Source: an uncultured Flavobacteriales bacterium (GTDB lineage: Bacteria > Bacteroidota > Bacteroidia > Flavobacteriales > Crocinitomicaceae). From it: a stretch of DNA of 64,000 nucleotides. Under the pieces are notes generated by a model. That model did not search any database and was not told the origin of the DNA. It saw nothing but the letters and a program-made list of their open reading frames with translations. Of the stretch, positions 37,711-45,683 are shown one piece after another. Position 1 is the stretch's first letter, and every line of letters starts with the position of its first letter. The position numbers were made by a program, and so were the translations under genes. The stretch covers positions 434,001 to 498,000 of the forward strand of contig CAMLHZ010000002.1 in assembly GCA_946480085.1 (NCBI GenBank), written 5' to 3'.

Positions 37711-38498
37711 TGCGTTTTTTTATAGCCATAGCATTCTTAGGTCTTTTACTGTCGTGTAAGAAGAAAGATATCTATCCCGATATTCAGATTTTCGGTCATG
37801 CTGGAGCTGGAATCAATATTTCAACTTCGCCTTACCAGGAAAACTCAATAGAAGCAATTAATTATGCCTTAAGTTATTCTGAAATTGCTGGTGTTGAAAT
37901 CGATCTTCAATGGTCGAAGGACGGAACTCCATGGCTTTATCATGACGACGATCTGTCAGCAGAAACAACTGCCTCAGGAAAAGTAAGTGATAAAACGGAT
38001 CAGGAACTTTCGGAAATTCGGTACACAGGCTTGAATTTCGAGAAATTGGTAAGGTTGACAGAAGTTGCTCCGTTGATTGGTAACAGAGAATTGATTCTGG
38101 ATCTCAAATTGGTTGCTTCTGGAAATATGATTTCGTTGCAGGAAGTTCAGGACGGACTAGCTGACTTTGTTTCTTTAGCGGGAGATATGAACATCACGGT
38201 TGTTCTTCAGAATATGGATTACGCGGCTTATTTTCAGAGTTTAGGATGGAGTATTTGTCTTAATGCGAATAGCGCAGCAGATTATTACACCATTCCACAG
38301 TGGGAAAATTCGAACGGATGCTGCATTAGCAACGCAAGTATTACAAAAGAAGATGTAGATGCCTTACATAATCTCGATAAAAAAGTGATTGTTTTCGGGG
38401 TAAGATCTCCAAAGAGTATTCGAAAAGCGCTAAAGAAAGGTCCGGACAAATTTTTAGCGGACGATATTAGAGCAACATTGATAGAAAAGATAAGATGA
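37710..38498 (+). CDS. Glycerophosphodiester phosphodiesterase family lipoprotein
   Basis: 262 residues. The leader FFIAIAFLGLLLSC has a lipobox. The mature protein matches the GDPD TIM barrel: FGHAGAG (first His of the HR motif region, but Arg is Ala here), YQENSIEAINYAL (catalytic Glu of the EN motif), VEIDLQWSKDG (metal-binding ExD), PWLYHDDDL (second catalytic His), and DLKL. The usual HRG at the first motif is HAG, which may alter activity. It probably hydrolyses phosphodiesters in the periplasm. It overlaps the SUI1 gene by 4 bases. Confidence 0.82.
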   Translation: MRFFIAIAFLGLLLSCKKKDIYPDIQIFGHAGAGINISTSPYQENSIEAINYALSYSEIAGVEIDLQWSKDGTPWLYHDDDLSAETTASGKVSDKTDQELSEIRYTGLNFEKLVRLTEVAPLIGNRELILDLKLVASGNMISLQEVQDGLADFVSLAGDMNITVVLQNMDYAAYFQSLGWSICLNANSAADYYTIPQWENSNGCCISNASITKEDVDALHNLDKKVIVFGVRSPKSIRKALKKGPDKFLADDIRATLIEKIR

Positions 38499-38836
38499 GC
38501 AAGAAAAAAGAACGATTGAATGTAGTGTATTCAACCAATCCGAATTTTGGTTATGAATATGAGGAAGAGGAACAGCAAGAGACACTTGAAAATGGCAAAC
38601 AATTGCTCTATGTGTCTTTGGACAAAAAACAACGTGGCGGAAAAGAAGTAACACTTGTTGAAGGCTTTATTGGTTCAGACGAAGATTTGAAAGACCTTGG
38701 AAAACTTTTAAAGAATAAGTGTGGCGTTGGTGGAACGGCAAAGGATGGAGAAATTATTGTTCAGGGATCTTTCCGTGATAAAGTGATGGAGATTCTTCTA
38801 AAAGAAGGATACAAGGTGAAACGAAAGGGAGGCTAG
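38495..38836 (+). CDS. SUI1/YciH-type translation initiation factor
   Basis: 113 residues. The C-terminal two thirds are the SUI1 (eIF1-like) domain: SLDKKQRGGKEVTLVEGF, CGVGGTAKDGEIIVQGSF and the final EGYKVKRKGG. Bacterial members such as YciH bind the ribosome and affect start-site choice. The N-terminus is short and acidic (YEYEEEEQQET). It overlaps the GDPD gene at ATGA, and a REP-like element begins at the base after its stop codon. Confidence 0.9.
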   Translation: MSKKKERLNVVYSTNPNFGYEYEEEEQQETLENGKQLLYVSLDKKQRGGKEVTLVEGFIGSDEDLKDLGKLLKNKCGVGGTAKDGEIIVQGSFRDKVMEILLKEGYKVKRKGG

Positions 38837-38908
38837 CTTCGACTACGCTCAGCTACGATCATATTTTTTGCACTTTTCAGTAAAGGGGGACTGAGCGGAG
38901 TCGAAGTC
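38837..38908. repeat. Inverted pair of REP-like elements
   Basis: CTTCGACTACGCTCAGC (38837-38853) and GACTGAGCGGAGTCGAAGTC (38889-38908) are inverted copies of one motif, 35 bases apart. They sit directly after the SUI1 stop. Related cores lie at 1046 and 18484. Confidence 0.85.
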
Positions 38909-39218
38909 AACTTTACATAAGGGCACAAAAAAACCGGTTCCGAGAGTTCAAAGTGTTCAACCAACCAATAACAAACCCTATGAAAAAGCAATTTCCCGAA
39001 ACCGGTCTTTTGTAATCTTCTGATTACCAATATTTTAATTGAAAAATATTCTGAAAGAATCCGAGCTACTAAGTTAGACTATTTTATTGGAAACTACCAA
39101 ATCGGTTTAGCTCATCTTTAGTGAAGGGTATTTTTTATTGATTTATCAGTTGCCAAATCGAAAAAATGGTGAGTTTTGAACACTTATTAACACCATAATT
39201 CTCCAATCAGAAATTTGT
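38909..39218. other. Gene-free stretch with a long-range hairpin
   Basis: No convincing gene. AACCGGTTCCG (about 38931-38941) can pair, with one mismatch, with CGAAACCGGT (about 38997-39006), leaving a loop of about 55 bases. On the minus strand the structure is followed by seven T, so it might be a terminator or a small RNA end. An 11-codon frame (MKKQFPETGLL) lies in the loop and 3' arm; I give it no function. The remainder up to the pyrR promoter shows nothing. Confidence 0.4.
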
Positions 39219-39226
39219 TAATTTTG
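39219..39226 (+). promoter_or_regulatory. -7 box, 5 bases before the pyrR ATG
   Basis: TAATTTTG fits TAnnTTTG, and the ATG is at 39232. Leaderless initiation would leave no room for a PyrR-binding attenuator in the leader. Confidence 0.5.
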
Positions 39227-39231
39227 TAGTA

Positions 39232-39792
39232 ATGGAAAAGCAAGTCATCTTAAACGAACAACAGGTTCAATTGACTATGAATCGTCTTGCTTATCAACTT
39301 ATTGAAAATCATCCCGATTTTTCTTCAACAGTTTTTATTGGACTTCAACCTCGCGGAATTCATGTTCTTGCCAGATTGAAATCTATTTTAGAATCTATAG
39401 TTGGTCAGCCGGTTACTTGTGGAAATCTTGATATTACTTTTTATAGAGATGACTTCCGCAGACGTGAAAAACCACTAATTCCAAGTACAACAAACATCGA
39501 CTTTACAATTGAAGGTAAACAAGTTGTGATGATTGATGATGTTCTCTATACCGGTAGAACAATTCGTTCAGGACTAGATGCGCTATTAGCGTTTGGTCGA
39601 CCGAAAAGCGTAGAGTTACTTGTACTTGTTGACAGACGATTTCAGCGTGACCTGCCAATTCAGGCAGATTATGTTGGGCAAGCAGTTGATACCCTGAACT
39701 CTGAACGTGTTTTGGTAGAGTGGGAAGAGATTGAAGGAAAGGATAAAATAATTTTGTATACACCAGTTAGCGATGGAACAACTGAGCGTTGA
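39232..39792 (+). CDS. pyrR: PyrR: pyrimidine regulator / uracil phosphoribosyltransferase
   Basis: 186 residues. The PRPP-binding signature VVMIDDVLYTGRTIRSGLDAL is clear around residue 95 (given here in family form), with FIGLQPRGIHVLARL upstream and LVDRRFQRDLPIQADYVG downstream. In Firmicutes PyrR binds leader RNA of pyr operons and it also makes UMP from uracil and PRPP. Here the predicted leader is too short for that attenuation, so the enzyme role, or regulation of another transcript, is more likely. It overlaps pyrB by 20 bases. Confidence 0.95.
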   Translation: MEKQVILNEQQVQLTMNRLAYQLIENHPDFSSTVFIGLQPRGIHVLARLKSILESIVGQPVTCGNLDITFYRDDFRRREKPLIPSTTNIDFTIEGKQVVMIDDVLYTGRTIRSGLDALLAFGRPKSVELLVLVDRRFQRDLPIQADYVGQAVDTLNSERVLVEWEEIEGKDKIILYTPVSDGTTER

Positions 39793-40702
39793 TCATTTAG
39801 TAGGTATTCGAGATCTGACAAGAAACGATATCGAATTGATCTTTAAAACTGCAGATAGTTTTAAGGATGTTATTAATCGTCCAATTAAGAAAGTTCCATC
39901 ACTTCGCGATATTACTATTGCCAATTTGTTCTTTGAAAATTCAACACGTACACGTTTGTCGTTTGAATTGGCTGAGAAACGATTATCTGCAGATATTGTA
40001 AACTTCTCCGCAGCTTCATCTTCGGTAAAAAAAGGGGAGACGTTGATTGATACAGTCAACAACATTCTTGCGATGAAAGTGGATATGGTGGTAATGCGTC
40101 ACCCAAATCCGGGAGCAGCTTTGTTTCTTTCTCAACGAACAAAAACGAGGGTTGTAAATGCTGGTGACGGAACTCATGAGCACCCAACACAAGGATTGTT
40201 AGACGCTTATTCCATTCGCGAACGATTGGGATCGGTTGAAGGGAAAAAAGTGGTGATTGTTGGAGACATTCTGCATTCACGTGTAGCACTGTCAAATATT
40301 TATACTTTGCAGAAGCTTGGCGCAGAAGTAATGGTTTGCGGACCTACAACGCTGATCCCGAAGTACATTGAAATGCTAGGAGTGAAAGTGGAACATAATC
40401 TACAACGAGCATTGGAATGGTGTGATGTTGCAAATATGTTGCGCATCCAGTTGGAACGACAGGATATTCATTATTTTCCAAGTTTACGAGAATACTCCAT
40501 GCAATACGGATTGACAATGGAAATGCTGAATCAATTAGATAAAGAAATAATTGTGATGCATCCAGGACCAATCAATAGAGGAGTAGAGATTACAAGTGAA
40601 GTGGCTGACAGTAGTCAATCGATTATCTTAGATCAGGTGGAAAACGGAGTAGCCATTCGGATGGCTGCAATTTATTTGTTAGCCAGCAAGATTGAACGCT
40701 AG
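39773..40702 (+). CDS. pyrB: Aspartate carbamoyltransferase catalytic subunit
   Basis: 309 residues, standard length. It joins aspartate and carbamoyl phosphate, the first committed step of pyrimidine synthesis. The carbamoyl-phosphate loop FFENSTRTRLSFELA includes Ser57-Thr58-Arg59-Thr60. The region GDGTHEHPTQGLLDAYSI holds HPTQ, and the terminal MHPGPINRGVEI aligns with the aspartate loop. It lacks the N-terminal extension of Pseudomonas PyrB and no pyrI is nearby. Translation is coupled to pyrR by the 20-base overlap. Confidence 0.97.
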   Translation: MEQLSVDHLVGIRDLTRNDIELIFKTADSFKDVINRPIKKVPSLRDITIANLFFENSTRTRLSFELAEKRLSADIVNFSAASSSVKKGETLIDTVNNILAMKVDMVVMRHPNPGAALFLSQRTKTRVVNAGDGTHEHPTQGLLDAYSIRERLGSVEGKKVVIVGDILHSRVALSNIYTLQKLGAEVMVCGPTTLIPKYIEMLGVKVEHNLQRALEWCDVANMLRIQLERQDIHYFPSLREYSMQYGLTMEMLNQLDKEIIVMHPGPINRGVEITSEVADSSQSIILDQVENGVAIRMAAIYLLASKIER

Positions 40703-40749
40703 ACTTGTTGGTCTTCAATATTTTTTTATTTTTGAGAAACGCTAGAACT

Positions 40750-41091
40750 ATGAACTTTAATATAAACCGCGAAGAGACTCACGCAGTAATTGCAAGTCAG
40801 GTTGAAAAATTGGATGCAACAAATTCTCCCGAATTGAAAAGTGAGTTGGTTTTATTGAATAAAAATGGTGTCAATACGATTGTTCTTGATTTAAGCAAAA
40901 CGCGCTACTGCGATTCATCAGGGCTTTCTTCTATTCTTACTGCAAACAGATTGTGTAAAGATGCAAGTGGTCAGTTTGTTCTCACAGGACTTCAGGAAAG
41001 TGTTTTGAAAATGATATCAATTGCACAGTTGGATAAAGTACTTACCATTTCTAATTCATTAGCAGAAGCAACAAGCTTAGTTCAAAAATAA
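40750..41091 (+). CDS. STAS domain anti-sigma factor antagonist-like protein
   Basis: 113 residues from the ATG at 40750; an in-frame TTG at 40705 would add a hydrophobic stretch that does not fit the family. The STAS pattern is complete: IASQVEKLDATNSPELKSEL, then VLDLSKTRYCDSSGLSSILTANRL, where the Ser of DSSGL is the phospho-acceptor site in SpoIIAA-like proteins, then FVLTGLQESVLKMI. It may partner a kinase such as the SiaB homologue 4 kb upstream. The rnz ATG overlaps its stop. Confidence 0.85.
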   Translation: MNFNINREETHAVIASQVEKLDATNSPELKSELVLLNKNGVNTIVLDLSKTRYCDSSGLSSILTANRLCKDASGQFVLTGLQESVLKMISIAQLDKVLTISNSLAEATSLVQK

Positions 41092-42002
41092 TGTCGTTCT
41101 CGGTTACAATTCTTGGTTCCGGAGCAGCTCTCCCAACTTCAAGAAGAGGACCGTCTGCTCAGTATGTTGAATGTAATGGTCGACATATACTAATCGATTG
41201 TGGTGAAGGGACTCAAAACGCAATTCGAAAATACCACGTTCACCTTCAGAAAATAACGCATATTCTTATTTCGCATTTACATGGCGACCATTATTTCGGT
41301 TTGGTTGGTTTGTTAAGTACAATGCATTTACTTGGAAGAGATAAAGGAATTACTATCTATGGCCCAAAGGAATTAGAACAGATTATTCGGCTTCAACTTG
41401 AAGTGGGAGGAGCGAAACTAAATTTCTCCTGTACTTTTGTTGTTCTGGAACCTAAAGGAAAAGAATTAATCTTCGAAGATAAAATGTTGGAGATATGGAG
41501 TTTCCCATTGAAACATCGTGTTCCAACAACAGGGTTTCAAATTGTAGAAAAACAAAAGGAACGTCCTTTAGATGGCGAAAAATTTAAGGAAGACGGATTG
41601 TCGTTGACTTTTGCACCAATTCTAAAACAAGGTCATAACATAACGCTGAATGACGGAACGGTTATTTATGCAGATGATTACACGTTTCCTGCCCCACGTA
41701 TAAAAAGTTATGCCTATTGTTCTGATACAATCTATTATCCGGAAATAATTAAAGCCATTCAGGGTACAACCGTTTTGTATCATGAAGCAACGTTCCTGCA
41801 TAAATTATTGGACAGGGCAAAGGTTACATACCATACAACCGCTCAACAAGCAGCAGAAATAGCCAAAGAAGCTGAAGTGTTTAAATTATTACTAGGGCAT
41901 TTAAGCTCTCGATACGATTCTACAGATGAGCATCAATTGGAAGCGAAAGCTGTGTTTTCAAATGTTCATGTAGTTGAGGATGGTGATGTTTTTGATATTT
42001 AA
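41091..42002 (+). CDS. rnz: Ribonuclease Z
   Basis: 303 residues, the short bacterial form. It trims the 3' trailer of tRNA precursors; that is fitting because tRNA genes here lack CCA. The metallo-beta-lactamase motif SHLHGDHYFGLVGLL (His-x-His-x-Asp-His) is around residue 63, the exosite-like part is present, and further ligands are in YCSDTIYY and the terminal GHLSSRY. Start and STAS stop overlap (TAATG). Confidence 0.95.
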   Translation: MSFSVTILGSGAALPTSRRGPSAQYVECNGRHILIDCGEGTQNAIRKYHVHLQKITHILISHLHGDHYFGLVGLLSTMHLLGRDKGITIYGPKELEQIIRLQLEVGGAKLNFSCTFVVLEPKGKELIFEDKMLEIWSFPLKHRVPTTGFQIVEKQKERPLDGEKFKEDGLSLTFAPILKQGHNITLNDGTVIYADDYTFPAPRIKSYAYCSDTIYYPEIIKAIQGTTVLYHEATFLHKLLDRAKVTYHTTAQQAAEIAKEAEVFKLLLGHLSSRYDSTDEHQLEAKAVFSNVHVVEDGDVFDI

Positions 42003-42215
42003 TGCTGTTAAAGCTTGGATTCTTATTTGATTTAGTGATTGGAGTTGATTGCCGAGGTACCGCTCTGAATCCGCTGATTTATAATGTAAACAACTGATCT
42101 TTGTTAATGTCATCGTTTTTGAAACCAAGGATTTTAGGGAATTAATTGGGTTTCTAAGCTGTCAGTATGTTAATTAAATTCCTACGCTGGAAATAGGAAT
42201 TAAACCGCAATGTAA
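42003..42215. other. Gene-free stretch with a small hairpin
   Basis: No gene or known RNA seen. AATTCCTA (42177-42184) pairs perfectly with TAGGAATT (42194-42201), loop CGCTGGAAA. It ends 14 bases before the -7 box of the YeiH gene and could be an operator or the terminator of rnz, though no T run follows. Confidence 0.4.
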
Positions 42216-42223
42216 TAACTTTG
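42216..42223 (+). promoter_or_regulatory. -7 box, 6 bases before the YeiH ATG
   Basis: TAACTTTG fits TAnnTTTG. The ATG at 42230 follows after 6 bases, again predicting a leaderless mRNA. Confidence 0.55.
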
Positions 42224-42229
42224 CAAACC

Positions 42230-43159
42230 ATGAATGAAACGCTGAAAAAGGTAATTTTTATTGGAGTTTTGCTGTTGTGCTTCACTCCGTGGATTGATCC
42301 TCCAATTGCCTTGCTTCTTGGTTTTATTATTGCCCAAACAGTTGGTCATCCTTTTATTCAATGGAATAGTAAAGCAACCAATTGGCTATTGAAATCCTCC
42401 GTAATTGGTCTTGGATTCGGAATGAACCTGAATCACGCTTTAGAAGCCGGAAAGGAAGGTGTTGTTTTTACGGTTTGTACGATAGTTCTGACACTTTTAG
42501 TTGGATGGTTGCTGGGTAAATGGTTGAAGATTGACAAAAAGATTTCGTACCTGATTTCAAGTGGAACTTCTATTTGTGGTGGAAGTGCAATTGCTGCTGT
42601 TTCCCCTCTCATTAAAGCTGATGAGAAGCAAATGAGCGTGGCACTTGGAACAATCTTTATTTTGAATTCAGTTGCACTTTTGATATTTCCTTTAATTGGT
42701 AAATGGCTTCATTTATCACAGGCAGATTTCGGTTTGTGGTGTGCCATTGCAATTCACGATACAAGCTCTGTAGTTGGGGCAGCTTCAAAATATGGAGAAC
42801 AAGCGCTTCAAATTGCTACAACAATTAAATTAGAGCGTGCACTTTGGATAATTCCACTTTCTATCTTGACCATGATTTTTTCAAAGAATGAAGGAAAGAA
42901 GTTGAAAATTCCATATTTCATTGGCTTTTTCATAGTGGCAATGATAATTAGCACCAATTTTCCGCAATTTAAAGATGGTTATGATGTTTTGGTGATGATC
43001 GCAAAAAAAGGATTGACCATCACCTTATTCCTTATAGGCGCAGGATTATCAATGAAAAACATCAAAGCTGTTGGATTCAGACCTTTGCTTCAAGGAGTTG
43101 GACTGTGGATATTTATAAGTGTAATTTCCATTGTCGTTATTCTATTTGTTAACAATTAG
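42230..43159 (+). CDS. YeiH family putative sulfate exporter
   Basis: 309 residues from the ATG at 42230 (a TTG at 42221 overlaps the -7 box). About nine membrane segments. The family signature is SSGTSICGGSAIAAVSPLIKA near residue 110 and HDTSSVVGAASKYGEQAL near 185. Members are annotated as sulfate or sulfonate-linked exporters; the evidence for transported ions is thin. The next gene makes sulfite from persulfide, so export of sulfite or sulfate would fit, but the two genes have separate promoters. Confidence 0.88.
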   Translation: MNETLKKVIFIGVLLLCFTPWIDPPIALLLGFIIAQTVGHPFIQWNSKATNWLLKSSVIGLGFGMNLNHALEAGKEGVVFTVCTIVLTLLVGWLLGKWLKIDKKISYLISSGTSICGGSAIAAVSPLIKADEKQMSVALGTIFILNSVALLIFPLIGKWLHLSQADFGLWCAIAIHDTSSVVGAASKYGEQALQIATTIKLERALWIIPLSILTMIFSKNEGKKLKIPYFIGFFIVAMIISTNFPQFKDGYDVLVMIAKKGLTITLFLIGAGLSMKNIKAVGFRPLLQGVGLWIFISVISIVVILFVNN

Positions 43160-43252
43160 GGGAGCAATAATTAATTGATTTTTGGTTGAATTTGAGCCTG
43201 AAATAAAGCTTAACTTTACATCATTATTCAGCAATTGAATATTTATTGAGAT

Positions 43253-44662
43253 ATGAAAATAGAACAAATTTATACAGGATGTTTGGCACAGGGAGCTTAC
43301 TATATTACTTCTGGTAATGAAGCTGCTATCATCGATCCATTAAGAGAAATTGGTCCATACATTGAACGTGCAGAGCGCGATGGTGTGAAGATCAAATACA
43401 TTTTTGAAACACATTTCCACGCTGATTTTGTTTCTGGTCACGTTGACCTTGCAAAAGCAACAGGTGCAACAATCGTTTACGGTCCAAATGCTACAACAGC
43501 TTTCGAAGCACATATCGCTACAGACGGTGAATTACTCAAATTAGGCAATGCAACTTTCAAAGTTTTGCATACTCCAGGACATACAATGGAAAGTACATGT
43601 TACTTGTTGCAAGATGAAAATGGAAAAGATACTGCCGTTTTCTCCGGTGACACATTGTTTATCGGTGATGTAGGTAGGCCAGACCTAGCTCAAAAATCAG
43701 CGACAATGACGCAAGAACAATTGGCAGCAACGCTGTTCAATTCACTTCGCACAAAGATCATGACATTGGCTGATGACGTTACTGTTTATCCGGCTCACGG
43801 TGCAGGAAGCGCATGTGGTAAAAACATGAGTAAAGAAACCGTGAGTACAATAGGTGAACAAAAAGCAATGAATTATGCTTTGCGTGCCGACATGACGGAA
43901 GCGGAATTTGTTGCAGAAGTTACAGATGGTTTATTACCCCCTCCGGGATATTTCGGAATGAACGTAGCAATGAATAAAAATGGCTCCGATTCAATCACAG
44001 AAGTCATGAAACGTGGAATGAATGCGTTGGATCCAGCATCTTTTGAAGCTGCAGCTAATGAAACTGGTGCTGTAATGTTGGACACGCGCAAAGCTGCTGA
44101 TTTCGCTAAAGGATTTATTCCAAATTCAATCAGTATTGGCTTGGAAGGAACATTTGCTCCTTGGGTTGGTGCTTTATTGCCAGATGTAAAACAAGAGATT
44201 CTCCTGATTACTGAACCAGGAATGGAAGAAGAAACGGTTAAACGTTTGGCTCGTGTGGGTTACGATCACGTTATTGGATATTTGAATGGCGGAGTGGATG
44301 CCTGGAAAAACTATTCAAGCGAATGGGATTCTATTGAACGTATTTCGGCTGATGAATTTGCCAAAGAATACGAGAGTAAACCAATCGTTATAGATGTTCG
44401 TAAACCTGGAGAATACAGCGCTGATCATGTTGCTGATGCTCAAAGTCTTCCGTTAGATTTCTTAAACAATCAGTTACACGAATTACCGAAAGATCAACCG
44501 TTCATTTTGCATTGTCAAAGCGGTTACCGAAGCATTATTGCTGCATCCATTTTGAAAGCGCGTGGATGGGATAACTTTAAAGAAGTAGAAGGAGGTTACA
44601 AAGCCATTTCTGAAACGAATGTTCCTAGAACGGACTTTGTTTGCCCTAGCACTCAGAAGTAA
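43253..44662 (+). CDS. Persulfide dioxygenase-rhodanese fusion (ETHE1/CstB-type)
   Basis: 469 residues. Residues 1-250 form a metallo-beta-lactamase domain of the ETHE1 class: FETHFHADFVSGH near 54, HTPGHTMEST, FSGDTLFIGDVGRPD and YPAHGAGSACG. Such enzymes oxidise glutathione or CoA persulfide to sulfite with O2. Two rhodanese domains follow. The first (about 265-360) has no catalytic Cys. The second (about 365-465) has active Cys in LHCQSGYRS around residue 420. This architecture is that of CstB-like sulfide detoxifying enzymes. Its TAA stop forms the start of a heptamer repeat. Confidence 0.9.
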   Translation: MKIEQIYTGCLAQGAYYITSGNEAAIIDPLREIGPYIERAERDGVKIKYIFETHFHADFVSGHVDLAKATGATIVYGPNATTAFEAHIATDGELLKLGNATFKVLHTPGHTMESTCYLLQDENGKDTAVFSGDTLFIGDVGRPDLAQKSATMTQEQLAATLFNSLRTKIMTLADDVTVYPAHGAGSACGKNMSKETVSTIGEQKAMNYALRADMTEAEFVAEVTDGLLPPPGYFGMNVAMNKNGSDSITEVMKRGMNALDPASFEAAANETGAVMLDTRKAADFAKGFIPNSISIGLEGTFAPWVGALLPDVKQEILLITEPGMEEETVKRLARVGYDHVIGYLNGGVDAWKNYSSEWDSIERISADEFAKEYESKPIVIDVRKPGEYSADHVADAQSLPLDFLNNQLHELPKDQPFILHCQSGYRSIIAASILKARGWDNFKEVEGGYKAISETNVPRTDFVCPSTQK

Positions 44663-44777
44663 TTACAAATTACTAGTGACTAATTACAAATAATTGGTCA
44701 ACAGTAAATGATAAGAAAAAGGCGGAAATCATAGATTTCCGCCTTTTTCAATTTGTAATTCGTAATTAGTAATTCAC
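44661..44777. repeat. Inverted array of AATTACN heptamers (copy 2)
   Basis: Left units AATTACA, AATTACT, AGTGACT, AATTACA (44661-44688) face AATTTGT, AATTCGT, AATTAGT, AATTCAC (44750-44777). A terminator lies between the arms. The array supplies the stop codons of both flanking convergent genes. Confidence 0.85.
44716..44748. terminator. Bidirectional terminator inside the repeat
   Basis: AAAAAGGCGGAAAT (44716-44729) pairs with ATTTCCGCCTTTTT (44735-44748), loop CATAG. It sits between convergent genes. Confidence 0.9.
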
Positions 44778-45683
44778 ATGTCTTTCCTTCTTATCGTCGT
44801 AGATATCATCCAAAGTCACCAAAATTCCTGTTTCTTCCACGTCACCAAATTCATGATTTACAGCAGTTCCAAACGTTTTCATGGTTGGTGATAGATTCAT
44901 GTAGATGTTTACCAACGGTGGAATATTCTCACCACGCGCACGAACATAGGTGTTCAGCACCTTGAATCCGTCTTTAAACTCCAAACCTTTTAACTGTTCT
45001 TCAACGTAGTTCTTGTCGTAGTTCTGTTGAAGTGGAGTATAAGGCTTCATCAGATTCTCGTTATCTGGAAAATAATGGTGCATGAAATGCAAAAGGAAAT
45101 CACGTGATTCTCGATCGTAACTCGGATACATCGTCACTTTTCCAAAGAAGTATTTGATATCAGAATAGGTTCTGGCTAAAGCGCCTAATCCGTCCCAAAT
45201 GTTGTCTAATGCATAAAGTCCTTTTCTTGGATTTACTGTTGGCTGAAAGTTTGGCTGAACCCAGCTTCGTCCCAATTCTATTGTTTTTGGCAAATATTCA
45301 TTCACAAACTTTTCTGTGAATTCGAAATAATGAGCTGTTGAAAGTTGAATGTTTGTTGGAGATAGAATGGCCTTCTCACAGCAAATGAAACGGTATCCGC
45401 CAATAATCTCTCTGTCTTCCGGCGACCAGACAATCAATTGCTCGTAGCACAAGTCTTCCGCATCAAATTCATCCAGATCAAGCGCTAATCCCGTTCCACC
45501 ACCAGCAGCACGGAAAGTAACTTCTCTCAAACGACCAATTTCTTTAACAACGTTAGGAGCGTTGTGTTGATTTAAAATGTAGATTTCATTTTCACCTTTG
45601 CGCGTAATACGTACCAAACCCGCATTTTTCATTTCGCGTTCAAGTATATCTCTGTCAATTGGATCTATGATAGGTTCCATCAT
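44766..45683 (-). CDS. GNAT-type N-acyltransferase (aminolipid synthesis, GlsB/OlsB-like)
   Basis: 305 residues. A GNAT domain, with VTFRAAGGGTGLALDLDEFD and QLIVWSPEDREIIGGYRFI, fits the hemolysin-like OlsB/GlsB family that puts a 3-hydroxyacyl chain on the amino group of glycine or ornithine. ELGRSWVQPNFQP is another conserved block. Its partner O-acyltransferase is the adjacent gene, overlapping by 4 bases (ATGA). In Bacteroides the corresponding pair glsB-glsA makes glycine lipids. The amino acid used here cannot be read. The last codons and stop come from the heptamer repeat. Confidence 0.82.
   Translation of the reverse strand: MMEPIIDPIDRDILEREMKNAGLVRITRKGENEIYILNQHNAPNVVKEIGRLREVTFRAAGGGTGLALDLDEFDAEDLCYEQLIVWSPEDREIIGGYRFICCEKAILSPTNIQLSTAHYFEFTEKFVNEYLPKTIELGRSWVQPNFQPTVNPRKGLYALDNIWDGLGALARTYSDIKYFFGKVTMYPSYDRESRDFLLHFMHHYFPDNENLMKPYTPLQQNYDKNYVEEQLKGLEFKDGFKVLNTYVRARGENIPPLVNIYMNLSPTMKTFGTAVNHEFGDVEETGILVTLDDIYDDKKERHVNY

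Noticed and set aside
38926..39015. PyrR-binding attenuator upstream of pyrR
   Set aside because: TTCCGAGAG resembles the anti-antiterminator loop only loosely, and the likely pyrR transcript starts 200 bases later.
38833..39030. 65-residue minus-strand frame after the SUI1 gene
   Set aside because: It is made of the inverted REP pair and the long hairpin, and has no family features.
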